Of a DNA stretch of 8,945 nucleotides, positions 1 through 6,026 are shown one piece after another. The notes below the pieces were generated by a model, which was not told the origin of the DNA, ran no database searches, and saw only the letters and a list, made by a program, of their open reading frames with translations. The position numbers and the translations under genes are program-made. The stretch spans positions 1-8,945 of the forward strand of contig CAKZMN010000102.1 of assembly GCA_937128575.1 (NCBI GenBank). Direction: 5' to 3'. How positions within the stretch are numbered: the stretch's first letter is position 1; the number at the start of each line of letters is the position of its first letter. The stretch comes from an uncultured Alphaproteobacteria bacterium. Lineage in GTDB: Bacteria > Pseudomonadota > Alphaproteobacteria > Micavibrionales > Micavibrionaceae.

Positions 1-728
1 TCGGACGTAATCGCAAACACAGCGGGCACCGAATCCACGGCAAACACAACATCCGCCAGTTCAATCATCAGCAGCGCCAAAAGCAGCGGCGTCATATACA
101 GCACCGCGCCGGGTTTTGTCTCATCATCTTTATCGCGCCGCACGAAAAAGCGCTGCCCATATATCTTCTCGGTAATGTTCAAATGTTTACGCAGGAATTT
201 CAGCAGCCGGTTATTGGTAACCGCCTCCTCGTGCTCCCCGTCCTCATCGTCCCAAAACAAAAGCCGTACGCCGGTAAAGGCAAGGAACGCACCGAACAAA
301 TACAGTACCCATTCAAATTCATGCACCAAGGCCGCGCCCAAACCAATCATCAGGCCGCGCAAAATAATCACGCCCAAAATGCCCCAGAACAAAACGCGAT
401 GTTGGTGTTTGCGTGGAATTTTCAGCGCGCTAAAAATCACCGCCATCACAAATAAATTATCGAGAGACAAAGATTTTTCGATCACATAGCTGGTGTAGAA
501 CTCAATGCCGCTTTGCGCGCCCAGAGTACTCCAAACCCATGCGCCGAAAATCAGACTAATCGCAATATAAAACCCAGACAGGCTGAGGCTCTTGCGCACG
601 CCGATCTCTTGTTCCTTTTTATTGAACAGCCCCAAATCAACCGCGACCAAAATCAGAACGAGCGCCAAAAACACGGCCCACATCCATAATGGTTTATCGA
701 GATATAATGTTAAAAACAGATCAGACAA
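1..728 (-). CDS. TerC/Alx-family integral membrane protein (5' part, C-terminus beyond window)
   Basis: The 242 visible residues match the TerC/Alx family, multi-spanning inner-membrane proteins linked to Mn2+ export and tellurite resistance. Hydrophobic segments are visible at about residues 15-35, 50-68, 90-103, 112-134, 139-158 and 209-240. Family signatures are EKSLSLDN (84-91), the FGAFLAFTGVR loop (145-155), FFVRRD (194-199) and IELADVVFAVDS (222-233), whose acidic residues probably bind metal. E. coli Alx is about 320 aa, so roughly a quarter is missing. I chose a TTG start at 728-726 because AAGGG lies eight bases upstream (737-741) and it gives an N-terminus of family-typical length. 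The alternative is the in-frame ATG at 683-681, which has no clear ribosome binding site. The gene lies 84 bases downstream of msrB on the same strand, and its start overlaps a terminator-like hairpin. Family assignment is firm; the transported ion and the start codon are inference. Confidence 0.9.
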   Translation of the reverse strand, partial: MSDLFLTLYLDKPLWMWAVFLALVLILVAVDLGLFNKKEQEIGVRKSLSLSGFYIAISLIFGAWVWSTLGAQSGIEFYTSYVIEKSLSLDNLFVMAVIFSALKIPRKHQHRVLFWGILGVIILRGLMIGLGAALVHEFEWVLYLFGAFLAFTGVRLLFWDDEDGEHEEAVTNNRLLKFLRKHLNITEKIYGQRFFVRRDKDDETKPGAVLYMTPLLLALLMIELADVVFAVDSVPAVFAITS

Positions 729-762
729 AAAATGGACCCTTGGTAAAGTTCAAGGATCCATT
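727..762 (-). terminator. Intrinsic terminator-like hairpin between msrB and the TerC gene
   Basis: In minus-strand RNA the arms are AATGGATCCTTG (762-751) and CAAGGGTCCATT (742-731), twelve pairs including one G-U wobble, with an eight-base loop. The stem is followed immediately by a T-run (732-727). On the plus strand the wobble becomes a C-A mismatch, so the structure fits minus-strand transcripts better. It would end msrB transcription. Its 3' arm also contains the AAGGG ribosome binding site of the TerC gene, and the T-run runs into the TTG start, so it could act as an attenuator or sequestering element. Confidence 0.7.
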
Positions 763-812
763 ATCGCAGAGTTGGCCTGCGCGGGAAAGGCGCGCCGCCG
801 CTTTATTCGATG

Positions 813-1331
813 TTATTTTGCAGGCGCATCTTCAAATAAATGCAGATAATCTTCATACCCTTCGCTCGCCACATCATCCTTATGAATGAATTTTAGCGAC
901 GCAGAGTTAATGCAATACCGCAAACCACCCTTATCTTTCGAGCCATCCTCAAATACGTGACCCAAATGTGAATCGGCGCTTGAGGAACGCACTTCCGTGC
1001 GGCTCATCCAAAGCTTCTTATCTTCTTTATTCTGCAACCGCTCTTCTTGAATCGGTTTGGTAAAACTAGGCCAACCACTGCCGGAATCAAATTTATCAAC
1101 TGACGAAAACAGTGCCTCGCCCGACACAACATCAACATAAATGCCGGGCTCTTTATTGTCCCAATATTCATTTTTAAATGCGGGCTCTGTGCCGTCATGC
1201 TGGGTTACATATTGCTGAATTGAGGTCAGCTCCTTTTTCTTTTCACTCATATCATCCTCATTGGCTTGAGCTAGTGATATAGAACCAATAACCGCTAAGG
1301 CTAGTGATAGTTTAAGTATTGCTTTAATCAT
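813..1331 (-). CDS. msrB: Peptide-methionine (R)-S-oxide reductase MsrB, exported, one-cysteine type
   Basis: This 172-aa protein reduces the R epimer of methionine sulfoxide in oxidised proteins. Residues 1-23 form a signal peptide: K3 and K7, a hydrophobic core, then AQA before N24. Repair therefore probably acts in the periplasm. The MsrB domain follows with [18 protein letters not shown] (55-72), GWPSF (86-90), [18 protein letters not shown] (113-130) and [11 protein letters not shown] (138-148). Cys140 is the catalytic residue and the only cysteine in the protein. The resolving position before GWPSF is Ser85, and the CxxC zinc ligands of many MsrBs are absent. I chose the ATG at 1331 over the longer frame from 1409 because AGGAGG lies seven bases upstream and the signal peptide begins there; the 26 extra residues resemble nothing. 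The hairpin at 727-762 probably ends its transcript. Confidence 0.95.
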   Translation of the reverse strand: MIKAILKLSLALAVIGSISLAQANEDDMSEKKKELTSIQQYVTQHDGTEPAFKNEYWDNKEPGIYVDVVSGEALFSSVDKFDSGSGWPSFTKPIQEERLQNKEDKKLWMSRTEVRSSSADSHLGHVFEDGSKDKGGLRYCINSASLKFIHKDDVASEGYEDYLHLFEDAPAK

Positions 1332-1338
1332 ATCAACC

Positions 1339-1344
1339 CCTCCT
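1339..1344 (-). promoter_or_regulatory. Ribosome binding site fixing the msrB start
   Basis: A perfect AGGAGG on the minus strand lies seven bases before the ATG at 1331. It decides between this start and the longer in-frame one at 1409, which would add 26 residues ahead of the signal peptide. Confidence 0.85.
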
Positions 1345-1400
1345 ATAATGGGCGTGTCTATATCTATATTCGCGGCATCTTCTTCTAAAGTTACCATCAT

Positions 1401-1429
1401 TTGACCCATGCGGATATATTACATATAAC
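1401..1429 (+). promoter_or_regulatory. Sigma-70-type promoter giving a probable leaderless mRNA
   Basis: TTGACC (1401-1406) and TATAAC (1424-1429) are separated by exactly 17 bases, each one mismatch from consensus. Initiation about seven bases after the -10 would fall at 1435-1437, which is the ATG of the phosphatase gene. No Shine-Dalgarno sequence precedes that ATG. Confidence 0.6.
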
Positions 1430-1434
1430 AAGAT

Positions 1435-2208
1435 ATGCGCATTATTTTATCTCGTCATGCTCGCTCACTGGGGCAGGCCCATAGCGGCAACTATGCCAAG
1501 TACGGCGATTCCCGCGTACCGCTAGATCCGGGTCATGCGCATCTTGCGATTAAATGCGGCGAATTTTTATCGGAGTACTTCAATCAAACCGCGACAAAGA
1601 AATGGCCCCTCGTTTGGACAAGCCAGTTTACGCGCGCGCAACAAACTTGGGGCGGATACCGGCAGGGGATCGGCGATTATTTCGGCGCCGCCCAGCCAAC
1701 ATGGCACATTGACCCGCGCCTGAATGAACAAAGCTTTGGCGCGCTGCCTTATTTGGATGACATTAAAAACCCTATGCGCCGCTTCTTGGCCAAAAGCTTC
1801 GCTAAAGTTTCGCAAGCGCTTTATGTGAATGATCCTTTCTCCAGCAGCCCTCTAATGGGTGAAGCGCCGCGGCAAACCCTGATCAATGTGCAGAATTTTA
1901 TCGATGGATCATTCACCCGTGACGCAGTTGAAGGGATAGATGATGTTTTAATCATATCCCACGGCGCGGTTATGAAAGCCTTCATCATGAACTGGTTCCA
2001 TCTTTATGATTTAGACACATGGAAAGCTCTCGACACGCCCGGCAATTGTGATGTGTATGTGATTGAGGGGGAGCCTAAGGATTGGAGCGTACGTAAAATT
2101 TATGATGGCGAAACCGCGACCGGCCTTCTGGACAATCCCATCAACCCCATTGCGCACATCACCAAACCAACGGACTTTAATCCGCCGCCACTAATTCTGC
2201 CGCAATAA
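1435..2208 (+). CDS. Histidine phosphatase superfamily (phosphoglycerate-mutase-like) protein
   Basis: This 257-aa cytoplasmic protein has the core of the histidine phosphatase superfamily. The phosphoacceptor region is SRHARS (6-11), where His8 would be phosphorylated and Arg7 binds phosphate. The second arginine is Arg67 in TSQFTRAQQT (62-71). The acidic general acid is probably Glu98 in DPRLNEQSFG (93-102), and the second histidine is His176 in IISHGAV (173-179). The usual RHG is RHA here, yet all four catalytic residues remain, so activity is plausible. The tail after about residue 225 is rich in proline and asparagine and has no recognisable domain. The substrate cannot be inferred: the family includes sugar-phosphate phosphatases, mutases and protein phosphatases. 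There is no Shine-Dalgarno motif, and the start abuts the promoter at 1401-1429. It is divergent from msrB and convergent with nrdA. Confidence 0.85.
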   Translation: MRIILSRHARSLGQAHSGNYAKYGDSRVPLDPGHAHLAIKCGEFLSEYFNQTATKKWPLVWTSQFTRAQQTWGGYRQGIGDYFGAAQPTWHIDPRLNEQSFGALPYLDDIKNPMRRFLAKSFAKVSQALYVNDPFSSSPLMGEAPRQTLINVQNFIDGSFTRDAVEGIDDVLIISHGAVMKAFIMNWFHLYDLDTWKALDTPGNCDVYVIEGEPKDWSVRKIYDGETATGLLDNPINPIAHITKPTDFNPPPLILPQ

Positions 2209-2236
2209 AAAAGGCGCCGTATAAGGGCACCTTTTT
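2208..2236. terminator. Bidirectional intrinsic terminator between the phosphatase gene and nrdA
   Basis: The arms AAAAAGGCGCC (2208-2218) and GGCACCTTTTT (2226-2236) enclose a seven-base loop. The single imperfect pair is C-A in plus-strand RNA but a U-G wobble in minus-strand RNA. A/T runs flank both sides, so the same stem can stop both convergent transcripts. The stop codon TAA of the phosphatase gene touches the first arm. Confidence 0.8.
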
Positions 2237-2257
2237 CTACTCAATTTTTTATGAAGC

Positions 2258-4087
2258 CTACTGACAAGACAGGCATTCTTCGTAATTATTCGTTTCCGCA
2301 AGCTCTGGCTCTCGGTTATCACCGGGTTCACCCGCTTGGGTTCTTTTCCAAGACGCATCACTTTCCGCGCGCTGAATAGATTTAGAGCGGCAGTAATAAA
2401 GTGACTTACAGCCCTTCTTCCAAGCATCCCAATGTACACGGTGCAATTCTGTTTTATGCACGTTGGCAGGAAGGAAGATGTTAAGGCTCTGTGCCTGACA
2501 AATGAAGGGCGCGCGATCACCGGAGTGCTCGATCAACCAACGCTGGTCAATTTCAAAGGCCGTTTTGAAAACATCTTTTTCATCATCGTTTAGGAAGTCC
2601 AAATGCTGAACCGATCCTTCGTTGGTGAAAATGGAGCTCCAAATATCTTCTGTGTCCTGACCTTTTTCTTTCAATAGCGCGGTTAGATATTTGTTCTTAA
2701 CCGGGAATGAACCAGACAATGTTTTGTGCGTGTAGGCATTCGCTGCATTGGGCTCAATGCCTGGGGATGTTCCGCCGCAAATAATGGAGATCGACGCCGT
2801 AGGAGCCACCGCCATCTTGTTGGAGAAACGCTCCATGATGCCGTAATCTGCTGCATCGGGGCATGCGCCGCGTTCTTCAGCAAGCTTCACAGACGCATCA
2901 TCAGCCTGACGACGAATATGTTGGAATATGCGGCGGTTCCAAACCTTGGCCATCACACCTTCCATCGGGATCATCTTTGACTGTAGGAAAGAATGCCAGC
3001 CCATAACGCCCAAACCAACTGAACGCTCACGCATAGCGGCGTATTTCGCGCGCTTCATAGAGTCGGGAGCTTTGGCAATAAAGTCCGTCAGAACATTATC
3101 AAGGAATCGCATGATATCTTCGATAAAGGTTGGGTGGTCTTGCCATTCATCCCACTTATCTAGATTAACCGAGGACAGACAGCACACCGCGGTCCGGTCA
3201 TTACCCAAATGGTCACGACCTGTTGGCAATGTGATTTCTGAACAAAGGTTAGACATCTTAACATTCAAACCGGCCATTTTGTGATGCGCAGGGATCGCGT
3301 CATTCACGTGGTCGATATAAACAATATATGGTTCGCCCGTTTCAACGCGCGCCGTTAGCAAGCGGATCCAAAGATCGCGCGCACTTACTTTATCAACCAC
3401 CACATTATCTTTTGGTGACTTAAGCGCCCATTCTTCATCATTCTCAACCGCGATCATGAATGCGTTGGTTACCAAAACGCCGTGATGCAGGTTAAGGGCT
3501 TTACGGTTTGGATCACCGCCTGTTGGGCGACGAATCTCAATAAATTCTTCAATTTCTGGGTGCCAGATTGGCAGATAAATAGCAGCAGAGCCGCGGCGCA
3601 ATGACCCTTGAGAAATCGCAAGCGTTAGGGAGTCCATCACGCGGATGAATGGCACAATACCGCTGGTCTTACCATTGCGGCCAACCTTTTCACCAATTGA
3701 GCGTACGTTACCCCAGTAAGAACCAATGCCGCCACCAAGAGAGGCCAGCCAAACATTTTCATTCCAAAGCTCAACAATATCACCCAGAGAATCGTTTGTT
3801 TCGTTCAAGAAACATGAGATTGGCAAACCGCGACTTGTTCCACCATTTGATAGAACTGGCGTAGAAGGCATGAACCACAATTTGGACATGTAATCATAAA
3901 GGCGCTGTGCGTGTTCGCTGTCATCGCCGTAATACATGGCGCCGCGCGCAAACAAATCCTGATAGGATTCTTCCGGCATTAAGTAACGATCGGTCAGTGT
4001 TGCCTTTCCGAATGTGGTAAGGTTTTCATCTCTACTACGATCGATCTGGACACGGTTGCCCCTCTCCATTTGCGCGACGTCAAACAT
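2258..4087 (-). CDS. nrdA: Ribonucleoside-diphosphate reductase, large (alpha) subunit, class I, without ATP-cone
   Basis: This 609-aa subunit carries the radical-based reduction of ribonucleoside diphosphates to deoxy forms. Matching E. coli NrdA residues are Cys92 in ISCFL (redox partner of Cys225), Asn280, Cys282 and Glu284 in NLCSEI (Asn437, Cys439, Glu441), the cysteine pair 302-303 (position of Cys462), and Tyr564-Tyr565 in LYYC (Tyr730-731, radical relay). The C-terminus ends CLSCQ, supplying the dithiol pair Cys605 and Cys608. E. coli NrdA is about 760 aa. Here the protein starts near FGKATLTDRYL (26-36), so the N-terminal ATP-cone that switches overall activity is absent. The ATG at 4087 has AAGGAG ten bases upstream. 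No nrdB for the radical-generating beta subunit is in the window: the downstream gene is convergent and the upstream one divergent. Transcription is probably controlled by NrdR (boxes at 4165-4212). Confidence 0.95.
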   Translation of the reverse strand: MFDVAQMERGNRVQIDRSRDENLTTFGKATLTDRYLMPEESYQDLFARGAMYYGDDSEHAQRLYDYMSKLWFMPSTPVLSNGGTSRGLPISCFLNETNDSLGDIVELWNENVWLASLGGGIGSYWGNVRSIGEKVGRNGKTSGIVPFIRVMDSLTLAISQGSLRRGSAAIYLPIWHPEIEEFIEIRRPTGGDPNRKALNLHHGVLVTNAFMIAVENDEEWALKSPKDNVVVDKVSARDLWIRLLTARVETGEPYIVYIDHVNDAIPAHHKMAGLNVKMSNLCSEITLPTGRDHLGNDRTAVCCLSSVNLDKWDEWQDHPTFIEDIMRFLDNVLTDFIAKAPDSMKRAKYAAMRERSVGLGVMGWHSFLQSKMIPMEGVMAKVWNRRIFQHIRRQADDASVKLAEERGACPDAADYGIMERFSNKMAVAPTASISIICGGTSPGIEPNAANAYTHKTLSGSFPVKNKYLTALLKEKGQDTEDIWSSIFTNEGSVQHLDFLNDDEKDVFKTAFEIDQRWLIEHSGDRAPFICQAQSLNIFLPANVHKTELHRVHWDAWKKGCKSLYYCRSKSIQRAESDASWKRTQAGEPGDNREPELAETNNYEECLSCQ

Positions 4088-4164
4088 GAGTTATATACTC
4101 CTTGGTTATTTTCTACCTGCTATCCGCAGGAACTATGTATCTGGGATGTGAATAATGCCGTAAG

Positions 4165-4180
4165 ACACTATCCATAGCGT
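4165..4180 (-). promoter_or_regulatory. NrdR box 1 (proximal to nrdA)
   Basis: ACACTATCCATAGCGT matches 13 of 16 positions of the palindromic NrdR box ACACTATATATAGTGT and lies 78 bases upstream of the nrdA start. NrdR is the zinc-finger/ATP-cone repressor of ribonucleotide reductase genes and binds paired boxes. The pairing with the second element at 4197-4212 strengthens the call. Confidence 0.65.
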
Positions 4181-4196
4181 TTAGTCTTTAAATAAC

Positions 4197-4212
4197 CTAC
4201 TACATCTCGTGG
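4197..4212 (-). promoter_or_regulatory. NrdR box 2 (distal, degenerate)
   Basis: CTACTACATCTCGTGG matches 10 of 16 positions of the NrdR consensus. Alone this would be weak, but it starts 32 bases from box 1, leaving a 16-base spacer. That is the three-helical-turn spacing typical of NrdR pairs. Confidence 0.45.
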
Positions 4213-4441
4213 TATACGCCAATAGGACTTTATTCCCACGCTTCCCGTCCACATCACCAAAAGGCGTTGTTTTTAATGAAAAAAACACAGATATCCCGCC
4301 TCTTATCCCCGTGAATTTTTTTTTAAAACGTAATTTTATTACCCTAAATATAGTGTTTTTTTGTTCTCATAATCCTGATATTTAGGAGGCAAAGCACATA
4401 ATGTGAGTACGGCTATTTTTAACTATGCCACGGTTTCCCAC

Positions 4442-4468
4442 GATTCCCCGCTAGCGAAGAATCGATTC
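4442..4468. promoter_or_regulatory. Cluster of three GANTC (CcrM-type) methylation sites
   Basis: GATTC at 4442-4446 is followed by the perfect palindrome GAATCGATTC (4459-4468), which is two adjacent GANTC sites. In alphaproteobacteria CcrM methylates GANTC, and clusters near promoters can couple transcription to the cell cycle, often through GcrA. The cluster sits between nrdA and pyk, about 90 bases before the pyk promoter -10. Confidence 0.4.
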
Positions 4469-4527
4469 ACAAAAACATCACCTCAAATAACCGTAAATAT
4501 TTTGCATGATTTCTAAATTCTGCCGCT

Positions 4528-4555
4528 TTGCGCATGCGCGGCTCTACTATATAGT
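4528..4555 (+). promoter_or_regulatory. Probable pyk promoter embedded in two palindromes
   Basis: TTGCGC (4528-4533) and TATAGT (4550-4555) with a 16-base spacer resemble -35 and -10 elements. Initiation near 4562 would give a leader of about 38 bases before the ATG at 4600. The perfect palindrome GCGCATGCGC (4530-4539) covers the -35/spacer and ACTATATAGT (4546-4555) covers the -10, so a dimeric regulator could bind here. Confidence 0.45.
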
Positions 4556-4599
4556 GTGTGATAGTAAAACATTCATTCGAACGCTTTAGGCTCCTCCAT

Positions 4600-6024
4600 A
4601 TGACCCCACAACGCCACACTAAAATTCTCGCCACCCTCGGCCCTGCATCCAATACAAAAGAAGTCATTAAGGGTTTATTAGAAGCGGGGGTAAATATCTT
4701 CCGCCTGAATTTTTCCCACGGCACCCACGCCGACCACAGCGCGGTTGTTAAAATAATTCGCGGCCTAGAAAAAGATATGAACCGCAGCGTCGGCATTGTC
4801 GCAGACATGCAGGGGCCCAAACTGCGCATTGGTGATTTTGAAAATGATAAAATCGCGCTAGAGATCGGCCAGACTTTTCGCTTCGATCTTGATGCCGCGC
4901 CGGGCAATGAAACCCGGGTATGTCTGCCTCATCCTGAAATTTTAAAATCCTTGGAGGAGGGCAGCGCCATTTTCCTTGATGATGGAAAGGTGCGCGCGCG
5001 CATCACCAAAAAGGGCGATGACTTTGTGGAAGCCAAAATCGAATCCGGCGCGGCGCTTTCAAACAAAAAGGGCTTAAATCTGCCCGGCGCCGTTATTCCC
5101 ATTCCTGCATTAACTGAAAAGGATAAGGTGGATCTTGTTGCCGCGCTTGATATGGGCGTTGACTGGATCGCACAAAGCTTCGTCCAAACTGCCGATGATG
5201 TGGCGGAGGCAAAAGCGCTTATTAATGACCGCGCCCTATTAATGGTAAAACTTGAAAAACCCTCCGCGATTGAAAATTTGGAAGAAATCATTCATCTAGC
5301 CGATGGCGCAATGCTGGCGCGCGGCGATCTGGGCGTTGAAATTGCTCCAGAAAAGGTGCCCGCCACCCAAAAACGCGTTGTTCGTTATGTGCGGGAGCAG
5401 GGAAAACCCATCGTGGTCGCAACCCAAATGCTGGAATCCATGATCACCAATGCACGCCCCACCCGGGCGGAGGCCTCTGACGTGGCCACGGCGGTGTATG
5501 ACGGCGCGGATGCGGTCATGCTGTCTGCAGAAACGGCGGCGGGCGACTACCCCGTGCGCGCGGTTGAAATTATGGATCGTATTTGCCGCTACACCGAAGA
5601 AGACGAAACTTATACCGAGATGATGGCGATCAGCCACCCTGACACAATGGATGGCGATCCATCCGACGCTATCACTGCGGCGGCCTATTACGTGTCACAG
5701 GACGTGGATGCGGCCTTTATTGTGACCTACACGCTATCCGGCTCTACGGCGCTGCGTATGGCGCGCCAACGGCCAGAGGTGCCGATATTGTGCCTAACGC
5801 CAGACGTCAATGTCGCGCGGCGCTTAAGCGTGTCCTATGGCGTTATTTCTGTATTTGATCCCGAAACGGGTGATGATGACTTTATCGGCCCCGCGCGTCA
5901 CGCGGCCAAAATCGCAATTGAAAAAGATATCGGGGATAAGGGGCAAACCTTCGTAATGACCGCGGGCGTACCCTTCGGTGAAAAAGGCTCCACCAATTTA
6001 CTCAGAATTGCGGAAGTTGGATAA
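4600..6024 (+). CDS. pyk: Pyruvate kinase
   Basis: This 474-aa enzyme converts phosphoenolpyruvate and ADP to pyruvate and ATP, the last step of glycolysis; the length is normal for bacterial pyruvate kinase. Motifs in order: TKILATLGPAS (7-17), FRLNFSHG (34-41) for nucleotide/K+ binding, GPKLRIG (72-78), a B-domain at about 79-170, the catalytic lysine and Mg2+ glutamate in MVKLEKP (Lys217, Glu219), ARGDLGVE (240-247) with Asp243, and TQMLESM..PTRAEASDVATAV (275-299). The C-domain with SGSTALRMARQRP (380-392) ends in a FGEKGSTN loop (459-466). The usual KIE at the active site is KLE, a conservative change. I chose the ATG at 4600, not an in-frame GTG at 4558, because the family starts near TKI and the putative transcription start (about 4562) lies downstream of that GTG. 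The ribosome binding site is weak (TTAGG). Its stop lies two bases from that of the opposing gene. Confidence 0.95.
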   Translation: MTPQRHTKILATLGPASNTKEVIKGLLEAGVNIFRLNFSHGTHADHSAVVKIIRGLEKDMNRSVGIVADMQGPKLRIGDFENDKIALEIGQTFRFDLDAAPGNETRVCLPHPEILKSLEEGSAIFLDDGKVRARITKKGDDFVEAKIESGAALSNKKGLNLPGAVIPIPALTEKDKVDLVAALDMGVDWIAQSFVQTADDVAEAKALINDRALLMVKLEKPSAIENLEEIIHLADGAMLARGDLGVEIAPEKVPATQKRVVRYVREQGKPIVVATQMLESMITNARPTRAEASDVATAVYDGADAVMLSAETAAGDYPVRAVEIMDRICRYTEEDETYTEMMAISHPDTMDGDPSDAITAAAYYVSQDVDAAFIVTYTLSGSTALRMARQRPEVPILCLTPDVNVARRLSVSYGVISVFDPETGDDDFIGPARHAAKIAIEKDIGDKGQTFVMTAGVPFGEKGSTNLLRIAEVG

Positions 6025-6026
6025 TA

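Larger units (their letters stand above)
4088..4599. other. Divergent intergenic region between nrdA and pyk
   Basis: This 512-base gap is long for the window. On the nrdA side it holds a leader hairpin (CCTGC 4116-4120 with GCAGG 4126-4130) and the NrdR box pair. In the middle are an A/T-rich stretch with a nine-T run (4316-4324) and an imperfect hairpin (AGGCG 4262-4266 with CGCCT 4297-4301, inner TGTTTTT/AAAAACA arms). Further right are a perfect AGGAGG (4384-4389) ahead of a 37-codon frame, a GANTC cluster (4442-4468) and the pyk promoter. I see no tRNA, recognisable riboswitch or sizeable ORF. Confidence 0.7.

Noticed and set aside
183..489. Plus-strand frames inside the TerC gene
   Set aside because: They lie antisense to a clear TerC coding frame and have low-complexity, non-family translations.
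729..812. yybP-ykoY Mn2+ riboswitch before the TerC gene
   Set aside because: The 84-base gap is too short for that fold and I see none of its conserved loops; only the simple hairpin is supported.
1332..1409. N-terminal extension of msrB from an ATG at 1409
   Set aside because: It has no ribosome binding site, places 26 unrelated residues before an evident signal peptide, and overlaps the region holding the AGGAGG of the start at 1331.
4230..4238. DnaA-box-like TTATTCCCA
   Set aside because: One mismatch from the consensus, isolated and without other boxes or an origin-like context.
4262..4301. Imperfect hairpin with AGGCG/CGCCT and TGTTTTT/AAAAACA arms
   Set aside because: The stem is interrupted and A/T-rich, and no gene end is nearby; it may be chance in an A/T-rich intergenic stretch.
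4341..4356. Another NrdR-like element (ACCCTAAATATAGTGT)
   Set aside because: It resembles a half box, but candidate partners at 31-32 bases are poor, and the pair at 4165-4212 is closer to nrdA and better matched.
4558..4599. Upstream GTG start for pyruvate kinase
   Set aside because: It lies upstream of the likely transcription start near 4562 and adds 14 residues not found in the family; ATG 4600 fits the family N-terminus.
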